From positions 1 through 64,000 of the forward strand of contig NZ_CAKKNC010000021.1 of assembly GCF_918741285.1 (NCBI RefSeq): DNA of 64,000 bases, given 5' to 3'. The notes beneath the pieces are model-generated. The model made no database searches. It had not been told where the DNA came from and saw only the letters and a program-made list of their open reading frames with translations. Both the position numbers and the translations under genes were made by a program. Below are positions 55,885 through 64,000 of the stretch, piece by piece; the first letter of the stretch is position 1; the number at the start of each line of letters is the position of its first letter. Origin of the DNA: Sphingobium sp. CECT 9361. Its GTDB lineage: Bacteria; Pseudomonadota; Alphaproteobacteria; Sphingomonadales; Sphingomonadaceae.

Positions 55885-56116
55885 GCAAGCTTGACGCAGA
55901 TCAGCCCCACTACAACGGCACCCGTCCAGTTCGGTTCTCTACCCGATCTATAGCCTGGTACTATAGGGCGCGATCAAATCACCGTTCTTGCTTTACATAT
56001 ACGCGCGATGCTGCGGCAGGCTTCGCTTATGAACGCAAAGAAACAAGTGCGTCGCTCAATCAAATCAGATAGATATCTTTCGGGGGGCGGATTTTTCCAG
56101 CAGGCGCACGACAAGT

Positions 56117-58558
56117 ATGGAGAATGAAGCGTTCTTGGCAGGCGGTGGAGAGATGGGCGCTCTTATCCGCGCTCATGACTGGGAGCAGACACGATTGGGC
56201 GCGCCGCACAAATGGCCCGCCAGTCTTAAATCTGCGGTCCGAACCATGCTATCGACCAGACATCCCATCTTTATTTTCTGGGGCGCGGAAAGTCTCTGTT
56301 TTTACAATGATTCTTATCGTCCGTCACTTGGACTGGAAAAGCACCCCGCGATGCTTGGGCAGCCGGCACGGGACTATTGGGGTGAAATATGGCCCAGCAT
56401 CAAACCCCAGATCGATCTCGTTCTAGAGGGTAAAGGCTCCACGTGGCACGAGAACCAGCACTTGCCGATTGTCAGGAACGGCAAACTGGAGGACGTTTTC
56501 TGGACATACAGCTACGGTCCTATCGACGACGCAACGGCACCTAACTGCGTTGGTGGCGTCCTCGTCATCTGCACGGAAACAACCAAGCAGGTGTTGGCCG
56601 AACGCCGTGCCTCGGAGGGCGCCATGCGACATCTACGCATGTTCGAGCAAGCTCCAGGATTTATTGCTGTTCTGAGCGGCAGCGATCACGTGTTCGAATT
56701 CGTCAACAGTTCCTATCGGCGACTGATGGGGGATCGCGACTATTTGGGACGCACGGTGCGCGAGGCGATCCCCGAGGCAGCAGGCCAAGGTTTTTTCGAA
56801 CTGCTGGATCAAGTGTATCTGACAGGCCAGCAGTTTGCCGCCAATCGCGTCCCCCTGAACATCAAGCGTGATCCGGACGAGGCTATCGATCCGCGGCTTG
56901 TCGACTTTGTGTACGCCCCTGTTTTCGGCGACGATGGCACGATTATAGGTGTTTTTGTTGAAGGGCAGGACATGACGGCGGTCCATCGCGCAGAAATCGC
57001 GCTGCAGGCGAGCGATGCGCGGTATCGCACGCTCACAGAGGCGCTTCCTCAACTGGTCTGGACGTGCGATGCTGAGGGACAATGCGACTATTTAAGTCGA
57101 CAGTGGACAGATTTTACAGGTTGCGCAGAGGCAGAACAGCTCGGCTTGGGCTGGCTGGAGCGCGTTCATCCCGATGATCGCGAGAGAACCCGAGATCATT
57201 GGCTGGGCGCGGTTGCCGGCAGACACGACTATGATATCGAGTTCCGCATTCGGCGGCATGATGATGTCTATTGTTGGTTCAAAACCCGGGCGACGCCCGA
57301 AGTCGACCAGAACGGCAATATCCTGTCGTGGTTCGGGACGAGTACCGACATCGAAGATATCGTCAAAGCCCGCGATGTTCTCTCCCGATCAAGCAAAGAA
57401 CTCGATCGCCTCGTTCGGGAACGAACCGCCGCACTTGAAAGGGCGCAAGAAGCTTTGCGCCAATCGCAGAAACTGGAAGCCATGGGCCAGTTGACCGGCG
57501 GCGTCGCCCACGACTTCAACAACTTGCTTACCCCGATACTCGGGGGCCTGGATATGTTGCAGCGGGCTGGGATAGGCGGCCCGCGCGAACAGCGCATCCT
57601 TAATGGTGCTCTGACATCAGCAGAGCGCGCGAAGACATTGGTACAGCGATTGCTTTCATTTGCACGGCGCCAACCTCTTCAAGCAAAGTCGATCGATCTG
57701 CGGGGCCTTGTAGCAGGCATGGCGGATTTAATTGCAAGCACATCCGGTCCGCGTATCCGGGTCGATGTGGTTGTTCCCGATGCTCTCCCTTTTGCGAAGG
57801 CCGACGGCAATCAGCTCGAAATGGCTCTGCTAAATCTAGCGGTTAACTCCCGCGATGCGATGCCAGAGGGCGGCACGCTCACAATTTCACTTGCAGAACA
57901 AGTCGTGCCGGTTGGCCACCGACCCGGCCTTCATGCCGGTCATTTCATCTGTCTGTCTGTTGCCGACACAGGTACGGGAATGGATGTCGACACCCTCGCG
58001 CGCGCTGTAGAGCCTTTCTTTTCCACCAAAGGCGTAGGTCGCGGTACCGGACTTGGATTGTCGATGGTCCATGGGCTTGCTGCGCAGCTGGGGGGAGTGA
58101 TGGCGGTACGCAGCACCCCAGGCCTTGGTACGGTCGTCGAACTGTGGATTCCCGTAAGCGCGGAGGCGCCCGAACCGGGAGTTGAACGCGCAAAACAACC
58201 CGGGTTGGCCGGACGCGGCACTGTTCTTCTCGTGGATGATGAGGAGCTCGTGCGTATGAACACCGCGGATATGCTTCTCGATCTTGGCTTCGAGGTGATC
58301 GAAGCTGGCAACGGCGCGCAGGCGCTTACGTTGCTGTCAGATGGCGCCGGGTTTGATATCCTCCTCACCGATCACCTTATGCCGGGCATGACTGGGGAGG
58401 AGCTTGCGATGCTGGTCCAGGCTGAACGACCTGAGGTGAGCATCCTGGTTGTATCTGGTTATGCCGAAACCGATGGGCTGGCGCCGCATCTCGCGCGGCT
58501 CACAAAACCATTTCGCCGCGACGAGCTTGCTAACGCTATGGGCGCGCTTACCTTTTAG
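56117..58558 (+). CDS. Multi-PAS hybrid histidine kinase with C-terminal receiver
   Basis: An 813-residue soluble kinase: an N-terminal PAS-like domain (GLEKHPAMLGQPARDYWGEIWP), two further PAS domains (about 170-290 and 300-420; the last ends YDIEFRIRRHDDVYCWFKTRATPEVDQNGNILSWFGTSTDI), a coiled coil, HisKA with His465 (GGVAHDFNNLLTP), HATPase_c (NLAVNSRDAMPEGG, DTGTGMD, GTGLGLSMVHG) and a receiver with Asp752 (LLTDHLMPG). There is no membrane segment. No response regulator is adjacent, so the output is via its own receiver or a distant partner. It is separated from the oxidase operon by about 230 bases. Confidence 0.92.
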   Translation: MENEAFLAGGGEMGALIRAHDWEQTRLGAPHKWPASLKSAVRTMLSTRHPIFIFWGAESLCFYNDSYRPSLGLEKHPAMLGQPARDYWGEIWPSIKPQIDLVLEGKGSTWHENQHLPIVRNGKLEDVFWTYSYGPIDDATAPNCVGGVLVICTETTKQVLAERRASEGAMRHLRMFEQAPGFIAVLSGSDHVFEFVNSSYRRLMGDRDYLGRTVREAIPEAAGQGFFELLDQVYLTGQQFAANRVPLNIKRDPDEAIDPRLVDFVYAPVFGDDGTIIGVFVEGQDMTAVHRAEIALQASDARYRTLTEALPQLVWTCDAEGQCDYLSRQWTDFTGCAEAEQLGLGWLERVHPDDRERTRDHWLGAVAGRHDYDIEFRIRRHDDVYCWFKTRATPEVDQNGNILSWFGTSTDIEDIVKARDVLSRSSKELDRLVRERTAALERAQEALRQSQKLEAMGQLTGGVAHDFNNLLTPILGGLDMLQRAGIGGPREQRILNGALTSAERAKTLVQRLLSFARRQPLQAKSIDLRGLVAGMADLIASTSGPRIRVDVVVPDALPFAKADGNQLEMALLNLAVNSRDAMPEGGTLTISLAEQVVPVGHRPGLHAGHFICLSVADTGTGMDVDTLARAVEPFFSTKGVGRGTGLGLSMVHGLAAQLGGVMAVRSTPGLGTVVELWIPVSAEAPEPGVERAKQPGLAGRGTVLLVDDEELVRMNTADMLLDLGFEVIEAGNGAQALTLLSDGAGFDILLTDHLMPGMTGEELAMLVQAERPEVSILVVSGYAETDGLAPHLARLTKPFRRDELANAMGALTF

Positions 58559-58740
58559 CTCGAGGATGGCCCGCCAGGTAGTGCCTTCTTCAGCGTATCG
58601 TTTCCGAACTGCTTGGCACATTTATAATGGTCGAGCGCCGGAATTTGGAAACGATAGTGATGATTTTCGTTGCCCGTGATCCGTCGTAGGCACCATGGTG
58701 GGGGGGAATAGCCGGACTGTTCACGCCGACCTTCTCCAGC

Positions 58741-59652
58741 TCAGCTTACGAAAATGTCGGGATTAGCTGCCCGCTGACCCAAATGTATCGCACCCAGTGG
58801 ACCTGCGTCAGCGCCCAATCCAGGGGCGACAATCAGTCGTTCCAGCGCGGCGGAGTCCAAATCGTCGATATAGAGATTAAGGAGGGCAGCCGATTGCCGG
58901 GCAATCCGCGGTAACAGCAGGGGGCGCGACTGCATCACGCCGCCTCCAAGCACCAGCCGTTCGGGCGACAGGGTCAGGATCAGCATCGTGGTCCATTCCG
59001 CCAGATCAGCGGCGACGCGATCCCATAGCGGATCGTCATCGGGCATGTCTGCCACCGGAACCGGCGATCGGGCGGCCAGCGCGGGGCCGCCAACCAGCCC
59101 TTCCAGGCAATCGCCATGACTGGGGCAAGCGCCCTTGAACATGTCGCCGGGCTGGCGGCGCACCCGCACATGCCCTGCTTCGGGATGCAAATGGCCATGC
59201 AAAACCTGTCCGTTTACGACCAGCCCCAGGCCGACGCCCGTGCCAACGGTGGCATAGGCGTGGACCGCACATCCCTGTGACGCGCCCCACATGCCCTCTG
59301 CCAACGCTGCGCCTGCGACATCCGTGTCGATGGCAATGGGCACCGCAAAGCGGCTGGCGAAATGACCATAGATGTCGCAGCCTGCCCAGCCAGGTTTGGG
59401 CGTATTACCCATTCGACCGAAATTCGGCTTGCGCCTATCCAGATGCAGCGGCCCAAAGCTGGCGATGCCGATCGCGGTAAAGGGTGCATCCTCCTGCCAG
59501 AGCGCCAGCGCCTCAGACATGGCGTACAGCGTGTCCGCCGTACCGGTCGGCCAGCGTTGCTGCCGCAAGATCGTGCGCCCCTGTGCTAAGGTGGCAATGC
59601 ATTTCGTCCCGCCCAGCTCAAGGCCGACGATCAATGCTTCGGACGTGCTCAT
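58741..59652 (-). CDS. ROK-family fructokinase
   Basis: A 303-residue sugar kinase: ATP site GLELGGTKCIATL, second ATP segment TVGTGVGLGLVVNG, and the ROK zinc cluster GHVRVRR...CPSHGDCLEGL (His, Cys, His, Cys) typical of bacterial fructokinases. ATG 59652 overlaps the GH68 stop (ATGA), so the two are translationally coupled. It phosphorylates the fructose released by the sucrase. Confidence 0.9.
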   Translation of the reverse strand: MSTSEALIVGLELGGTKCIATLAQGRTILRQQRWPTGTADTLYAMSEALALWQEDAPFTAIGIASFGPLHLDRRKPNFGRMGNTPKPGWAGCDIYGHFASRFAVPIAIDTDVAGAALAEGMWGASQGCAVHAYATVGTGVGLGLVVNGQVLHGHLHPEAGHVRVRRQPGDMFKGACPSHGDCLEGLVGGPALAARSPVPVADMPDDDPLWDRVAADLAEWTTMLILTLSPERLVLGGGVMQSRPLLLPRIARQSAALLNLYIDDLDSAALERLIVAPGLGADAGPLGAIHLGQRAANPDIFVS

Positions 59653-60758
59653 GCCAGCCACACCCGATCCCCTTGTATCTTAAGTCGCAATTCGGGGGCG
59701 GGGCTTCCACCGAAATGGCGACGAGCCTCCGTCGGATCGGCTGGCAAACGCGAAAGGCCAGTCACATCGGCAAAGCTCTGGACGGTAAGATCAGGCAGAA
59801 CGAACCAGCTATATGCCTGAAAGGGTGCTTCGGGTGGATTGGCGAAGGCTAGGCCGGTGCCGTTGATCGGTCGCCAAGGCCCAGCCAGCCTGTCGGATGT
59901 CATGCCGTAAAGACCATTGGGACCGGCTGGGCCATTGTCGGCAAAGACCTTTCGCTGGGTGGACCAGAACAGATAGTAACGCCCATCATGGACGATGACA
60001 TGCGGGCGTTCCAGTTCATTGTTCACGCCATCGGCCGAGATCAGCGGGGGCAGTGCATCCCACAGGCCGTCCTGAGTGCGGCGGGCCACGCCCACGGCGC
60101 CGTTCCAGAAGGATTTTGATTGCGCCAGTGAAGCGGCGAAAAAGATATAGGCCGCATCATCTGCAGGATCACGGAAGAAGGCAGGATCGCGAAACGCCTT
60201 GATCGTGCCGATCGCACCCCCGCCGACCATGTCGCGCTCATAATGCATACCATCTGGCACCAGCATTTCGGTGGGCTGAGACCATGCAGAAAAAGCGATA
60301 GCATCGCCCTCGACGATCAGATCCGCCTGCGTCTGGAACAAGCGCTGGCCGAAGCTGACGACGTCTTCGCCGCGCGTTCCTGCAACGGTGTAATAAAGCG
60401 TGACCACGCCATGATCGGGCGAGATGATCGCCGATCCGGACCATTCGCGGCTGCCCGGTGAGAAGTCCGCTTCAAACAACAGGCCCAGGTCGCGCCAACG
60501 ATCCCTCGTCCGGTGCATCAAGCGTAGCCGGGCCATGCCGTGGCGCGCATCAGGGTCGAGTTGCACAGGGGCGGAGAGCAGGATGAAGAGCGTGCCGCCA
60601 GCAATTATGGCTTGCGAGCCATCCTCCTCCTGAACCGGCCAATAATCCCACAGATCGATACCGGGTAGGAGGGGTTCCGGCTTCGAGAACAGCGGGGCGT
60701 TGGGGGTCGTCTTGGGATCGATCGCCGCAACATGGCTGGCGGTCCAGTGGCTTGTCAT
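59649..60758 (-). CDS. GH68-family sucrase (levansucrase/beta-fructofuranosidase), cytosolic
   Basis: A 369-residue five-bladed propeller enzyme. GH68 landmarks: nucleophile Asp38 in LWDYWPVQ, EWSGSA (105-110), stabiliser Asp191 in FRDP, acid/base Glu250 in NNELERPHVIV. It is close in pattern to Zymomonas levansucrase. There is no signal peptide, so it acts in the cytoplasm, where it would hydrolyse sucrose rather than build levan. It lies downstream of the TonB receptor gene (hairpin between) and is coupled to the fructokinase. Whether it also transfers fructose cannot be read here. Confidence 0.9.
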   Translation of the reverse strand: MTSHWTASHVAAIDPKTTPNAPLFSKPEPLLPGIDLWDYWPVQEEDGSQAIIAGGTLFILLSAPVQLDPDARHGMARLRLMHRTRDRWRDLGLLFEADFSPGSREWSGSAIISPDHGVVTLYYTVAGTRGEDVVSFGQRLFQTQADLIVEGDAIAFSAWSQPTEMLVPDGMHYERDMVGGGAIGTIKAFRDPAFFRDPADDAAYIFFAASLAQSKSFWNGAVGVARRTQDGLWDALPPLISADGVNNELERPHVIVHDGRYYLFWSTQRKVFADNGPAGPNGLYGMTSDRLAGPWRPINGTGLAFANPPEAPFQAYSWFVLPDLTVQSFADVTGLSRLPADPTEARRHFGGSPAPELRLKIQGDRVWLA

Positions 60759-60801
60759 AATTGCGCATCCCTAAGGCAGCGAGGCGTCGGTCTAGATGAG
60801 C

Positions 60802-60843
60802 CATGATCCCCACCGGCGCGTGCAGTCACCAGTGGGGATCATG
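60802..60843 (-). promoter_or_regulatory. Intercistronic hairpin between the sucrose TonB receptor and the GH68 gene
   Basis: A perfect 12-base inverted repeat CATGATCCCCAC (60802-60813) and GTGGGGATCATG (60832-60843) with an 18-base loop, in the gap between the receptor stop and the GH68 start. No T run, so it is better read as a message-stability or partial-termination element. Confidence 0.7.
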
Positions 60844-60878
60844 ATTCCAAAGGCGTGAAACGCCCCGGAAAAGTTGGA

Positions 60879-63347
60879 TCAAAAGTCGAACCGAACCGAA
60901 GCGGAAATGGTGCGACCATTGATCGAACGGGCTCTGACGATGCCGTTGGCAGGGATCGCGGCATCCTCTGCTTCGGTAAAGCCTTTGACGTCGAACAGGT
61001 TGTTTGCGTTCAGTGACAGCGTGATACGATCGATCGGCTTAGCCGTCAGGAAGGCGTTGACCTGCGTATAGCCGGGCAACTTCAACTGGTTGCTGTCTTG
61101 TGTGAAGCTGCTCGATGTGCCGATCACGTTCGCGCCGATAGAGAAGATACCCGCATCATATTGCGGCGTGACCTGATACAGGAACTTGGCCTGACGACGG
61201 GGGCGATTGCCAACGACAGCAGGGTTCAGAACGTCGCTGACGATCTTTGCATCTGTATACGTGCCGCCTGCGGTGATGCTGAAACGGCCGGTACGATAGC
61301 CGCCCTCCAATTCCAGGCCATAGGCGCGATAGTTGCGGTTGAAGAAAGTCTGGGTCGTTGCCTCGAAATTCTGTTCTTCTGTTTTCGCGTGGAAAGCCGT
61401 CGCGTTGAGGGTCAGGCCGCCATTACGATATTTTACGCCGCCTTCGAGTTGCTTGACGTAATCGACTGCTGCGCCGCTGTCGGTGAGCTTGCCTGTCGTG
61501 ATGCTGACGGCGGGACCGAACAGCAGACGATCGGCATTGGCGCGGGCACCTCGGCTGTAGCGAGCGAACAGCGCGACATCGTCGGCCAGACGGTAATTCG
61601 CGCCGAATGAATAGGACAGATATTCATAGTTGTAATCGACCGGCGCGGTTGCCGTCGGGATCACCGATACCTGCGTTTCGGGGGTGGAGATGACGCCATT
61701 ACCGTTCATGTCGCGGGTAATCACCCCGATGCGACCGCCGCCGAGATCCGCCCCTGCGATTGTCCCCTTGGCGCTGCCGAAGTCGTAACGCAGGCTTCCG
61801 TCCAGCGTCAAAGCACCGGTTGCCAAACTCAAAGAGGCAAAGGGCGCGTTGGTATTGTAATCGACGTCATAACTGCGACGGCAGCAATTGCCGAAGAACG
61901 TAGCGCCATAGCCATAGGTGCCATTCTGCGTCAGCGCCTGTCCCGTCGCATTGGTCAGGTTGACCAGCGCGGCATTGCCACCGCCGGTCACTTCGAGCAG
62001 ATGCGATGTCCACAGCCAGTCGGTGGCGATCGTCTGGCGGGATTTGTAAAAACCCGCTGTGGCGGTCAGCTTGCCCATGCTCGTATCGAAATCGCGGCTG
62101 ACGCGCAGATCGTTTGTGATATTGTTCAGGCTGTTGATCTTCACGTCGAACAGCACGATCTGCGCCAGATAATTATTGCCGTTGAAGGCCTGACCCGCCT
62201 TGGGACCATTGGCATAGGTCAGGGTCGATCCCGCGCCGCCAAGCGCGGTCGCGATCGACGATCCCGTGTCCACTGCGGAAGGGAAGGGCGAGGTAAAACC
62301 GCCCGATACATCCGAATAGCGGAAGCGTTCGGTGACGTTCCAGCCATCACCCACTTCGAACTGCGATTCCAGGCCGACGGCGTAGACAACCGGATGCTGG
62401 CCATCGCGAATATCGCGGGTCACCTGATTGTTGCTGCCATCGAGCGTTACGTTGTCGCGGAAATAGCGCGAATGCAGCGTGTCGCCGTTGATGCTGAAGC
62501 CCGGCAGGTTCTGATAGTCGGGATTGGCATTGCTGCCCGTCACCAATACCGGGTTAGGGAGATAGCCGATCGCGCGATCATCGAGATATTTGCCGTAAAG
62601 ACGGACATAGCCACCAGCAAATTCCTTGGTGATATTGGCCTTGATCTGTCCGCCCTTGTTGGCGTCATAGCCTGCTTTGCGCGGCCCTTCACCCTGACGA
62701 TAAAAGCCACCGACATGGTAACGCAGGCTATCGCCTATCCGGCCACCATAATCGAAGTCGAGCCGATATTCCTGATAATCGATGCCAGCCGTCGCCTGGA
62801 TCGCGCCGCCTTCCTGTTCGCCGGTTTTGGAAATCATGTTGATGACGCCGCCCGGCGCGTTCGATGCAAAGGTCGAAGCCGATCCACCGCGGACCGATTC
62901 GACCCTGCCGACATTGAAGTCGGAACGCAGGAATATGTCTGCGTTGCCGAACGTGATGTCGCCGAACTCAAGCACCGGCAAACCGTCTTCCTGCAACTGC
63001 AGGAACTTCGCGCCGCCCGATGCGACCGGCAGACCGCGTACGGAGATATTGGCATTGCCTTCGCCACCCGATGACTCAGATCGAATGCCAGGCAGATTGC
63101 GGAAGATTTCGGCAACGGACCGGGGTGCGGATTTGGCGATGTCATCGCTGCTGAGTGAACTGACCGTGACACTGCTGTTGAGACGATTTTGACCGCGCGC
63201 GACTGCCGTGACGACGATTTCGTCTACTGGAGCGACGGTTTCCGTCGAGGCAGCGGCCTGATCCTGCGCCTGGGCATCTGCCGCGAACAGGATGGCCGGC
63301 GTCAACAAAGCCGATGTCAGCAAAACTGCTTGGAACTGCCTTTTCAT
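60879..63347 (-). CDS. TonB-dependent receptor, probable sucrose uptake (SuxA-like)
   Basis: An 822-residue outer-membrane receptor: signal peptide (MKRQFQAVLLTSALL...), TonB-box region (DEIVVTAVARGQNRLNSSVTV), plug (IFRNLPGIRSESSGGEGNANISVRGLPVASGGAKFLQLQEDGLPVLEFG) and a barrel ending in the aromatic SASVRFDF. ATG 63347 follows GGGAGAG; the frame is open further but runs into the operator region. Context (GH68 sucrase, fructokinase, divergent sucrose-type MFS, LacI operators) points to sucrose or a fructo-oligosaccharide. Confidence 0.88.
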   Translation of the reverse strand: MKRQFQAVLLTSALLTPAILFAADAQAQDQAAASTETVAPVDEIVVTAVARGQNRLNSSVTVSSLSSDDIAKSAPRSVAEIFRNLPGIRSESSGGEGNANISVRGLPVASGGAKFLQLQEDGLPVLEFGDITFGNADIFLRSDFNVGRVESVRGGSASTFASNAPGGVINMISKTGEQEGGAIQATAGIDYQEYRLDFDYGGRIGDSLRYHVGGFYRQGEGPRKAGYDANKGGQIKANITKEFAGGYVRLYGKYLDDRAIGYLPNPVLVTGSNANPDYQNLPGFSINGDTLHSRYFRDNVTLDGSNNQVTRDIRDGQHPVVYAVGLESQFEVGDGWNVTERFRYSDVSGGFTSPFPSAVDTGSSIATALGGAGSTLTYANGPKAGQAFNGNNYLAQIVLFDVKINSLNNITNDLRVSRDFDTSMGKLTATAGFYKSRQTIATDWLWTSHLLEVTGGGNAALVNLTNATGQALTQNGTYGYGATFFGNCCRRSYDVDYNTNAPFASLSLATGALTLDGSLRYDFGSAKGTIAGADLGGGRIGVITRDMNGNGVISTPETQVSVIPTATAPVDYNYEYLSYSFGANYRLADDVALFARYSRGARANADRLLFGPAVSITTGKLTDSGAAVDYVKQLEGGVKYRNGGLTLNATAFHAKTEEQNFEATTQTFFNRNYRAYGLELEGGYRTGRFSITAGGTYTDAKIVSDVLNPAVVGNRPRRQAKFLYQVTPQYDAGIFSIGANVIGTSSSFTQDSNQLKLPGYTQVNAFLTAKPIDRITLSLNANNLFDVKGFTEAEDAAIPANGIVRARSINGRTISASVRFDF

Positions 63348-63399
63348 CTTCACTCTCCCACGCCGATTCGTTTCGGCTTGATGCTGTAATGGACTGCCT

Positions 63400-63436
63400 T
63401 GCAAACGATTGCAACGATTGTTTGCAATCGTTTGCG
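63400..63436. promoter_or_regulatory. Two tandem LacI-family operators
   Basis: TGCAAACGATTGCA at 63400-63413 fits the LacI/GalR pattern TGxAAxCGxTTxCA exactly. TGCAATCGTTTGCG at 63423-63436 fits with one mismatch. Centres are 23 bases apart, about two helical turns. They lie in the divergent promoter region of the receptor and the MFS transporter, so a LacI-type repressor (gene not in the window) should control both. Confidence 0.82.
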
Positions 63437-63501
63437 TAATTGGGTAGTTACAAATTGGGGTAAGGACGGCAACAGTCTGCCCGGACGGAGAGGACAGACA
63501 C

Positions 63502-64000
63502 ATGCACGACGCACTACCCCGTAAGCCCCACCTCTCGCTCGGTCGGATCGTTCAGATGAATCTGGGGTTTTTGGGCCTCCAGTTCAGCTTTGGCCTGCAA
63601 CAAAGCAATATGGGGCCGATCTATTCCTATCTGGGCGCGGACGAAGCCTCTCTGCCGCTGCTTTGGCTGGCGGGGCCGATGACCGGACTGTTGATCCAAC
63701 CGATCATCGGCGCGATGAGCGACCGCACCGTCACCCGCTTTGGCCGACGCACACCCTATTTCCTGGTCGGCGCGATCCTTTGCAGCATATGCCTGTTCGC
63801 CATGCCCTACAGCCGTGCGCTGTGGGTGGCCGCCAGCCTGCTTTGGGTACTCGACGCTGCCAATAACGTGACGATGGAACCCTATCGCGCTTATGTGAGC
63901 GATCGGCTGGACCATGACCAACGACCCTTGGGGTTCTTGACCCAAAGCGCGTTTACCGGACTTGCCCAGACGCTATCCTACCTCGCGCCCTCGTTGTTGG
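63502..64000 (+). CDS. MFS sugar (sucrose-type) transporter, N-terminal part (cut by window edge)
   Basis: ATG 63502 with GGAGAGGA upstream opens a frame that continues past the window end; 166 residues are visible. The pattern QMNLGFLGLQFSFGLQQSNM and PIIGAMSDRTVTRFGRRTPYFLVGA (loop 2-3 motif D-R-X-G-R-R), then DAANNVTMEPYRAYVSD, is that of the plant/bacterial sucrose transporter (SLC45/SuxC-like) branch of MFS. It is divergent from the sucrose receptor and shares the LacI operators. Confidence 0.9.
   Translation, partial: MHDALPRKPHLSLGRIVQMNLGFLGLQFSFGLQQSNMGPIYSYLGADEASLPLLWLAGPMTGLLIQPIIGAMSDRTVTRFGRRTPYFLVGAILCSICLFAMPYSRALWVAASLLWVLDAANNVTMEPYRAYVSDRLDHDQRPLGFLTQSAFTGLAQTLSYLAPSLL

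Overview
The window reads as a chromosomal segment of a sphingomonad-type alphaproteobacterium (Sphingobium/Novosphingobium/Sphingomonas group; family-level inference only). The reasons are: a GGAAC-N16-CGTT promoter, typical of the alphaproteobacterial EcfG general stress sigma factor; four large TonB-dependent receptors, each beside its catabolic or transport partners; Tat-exported hydrolases; a Zymomonas-like pair of GH68 sucrase and ROK fructokinase; and high-GC coding sequence throughout. No tRNA, rRNA, CRISPR array or intact insertion sequence was found.

Layout. (1) 1-273 is the 3' end of a SpoU/TrmH-type RNA methyltransferase. (2) 602-11274 is a tightly overlapped nitrate assimilation operon: NasT, NasS, a leader with a dual-hexaloop ANTAR target and intrinsic terminator, a NarK-type transporter, an outer-membrane porin, NirB, NirD, NasA and a siroheme-synthesis methyltransferase. 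Nitrate sensing by NasS should release NasT to antiterminate the leader. (3) 11697-15727 holds small membrane stress proteins under EcfG-type promoters and a PAS-LuxR regulator. (4) 15839-22960 has a small Cys-rich lipoprotein-like frame, a decayed HWE histidine kinase, and a probable c-di-GMP module: PilZ protein, FecR/coiled-coil protein, TpsB-like outer-membrane protein and a CHASE2-GGDEF-EAL protein. (5) 23343-24461 is a Tat-exported amidohydrolase.

(6) 24848-28864 is a 1338-residue NACHT-like NTPase ending in a PD-(D/E)XK nuclease core, a probable single-gene defence system. (7) 29930-37196 is an ECF sigma, FecR anti-sigma and TonB receptor signalling unit followed by a beta-propeller amidohydrolase. 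(8) 38204-45302 on the minus strand is a Pho-box operon: TonB receptor, PhnD, PhnC, PhnE and a Tat-exported phospholipase C. It is followed by a divergent RpiR regulator and a HAD phosphatase. (9) 47639-55884 is one operon coding for an FdhF/YdeP-like molybdoenzyme, a formate/nitrite channel and a heme-copper oxidase (CtaG, CopD-like, subunit II, fused I+III). (10) 56117-58558 is a hybrid histidine kinase. (11) 58741-64000 is a sucrose locus: TonB receptor, cytosolic GH68 enzyme, fructokinase and, divergently, a sucrose-type MFS transporter with two LacI-type operators between the divergent starts.

The strongest candidates for something undescribed are the NACHT/nuclease protein, the PilZ-FecR-TpsB-CHASE2 module, the formate-enzyme/oxidase operon, and the recurring long-stem hairpins that separate three TonB receptor genes from their downstream partners.
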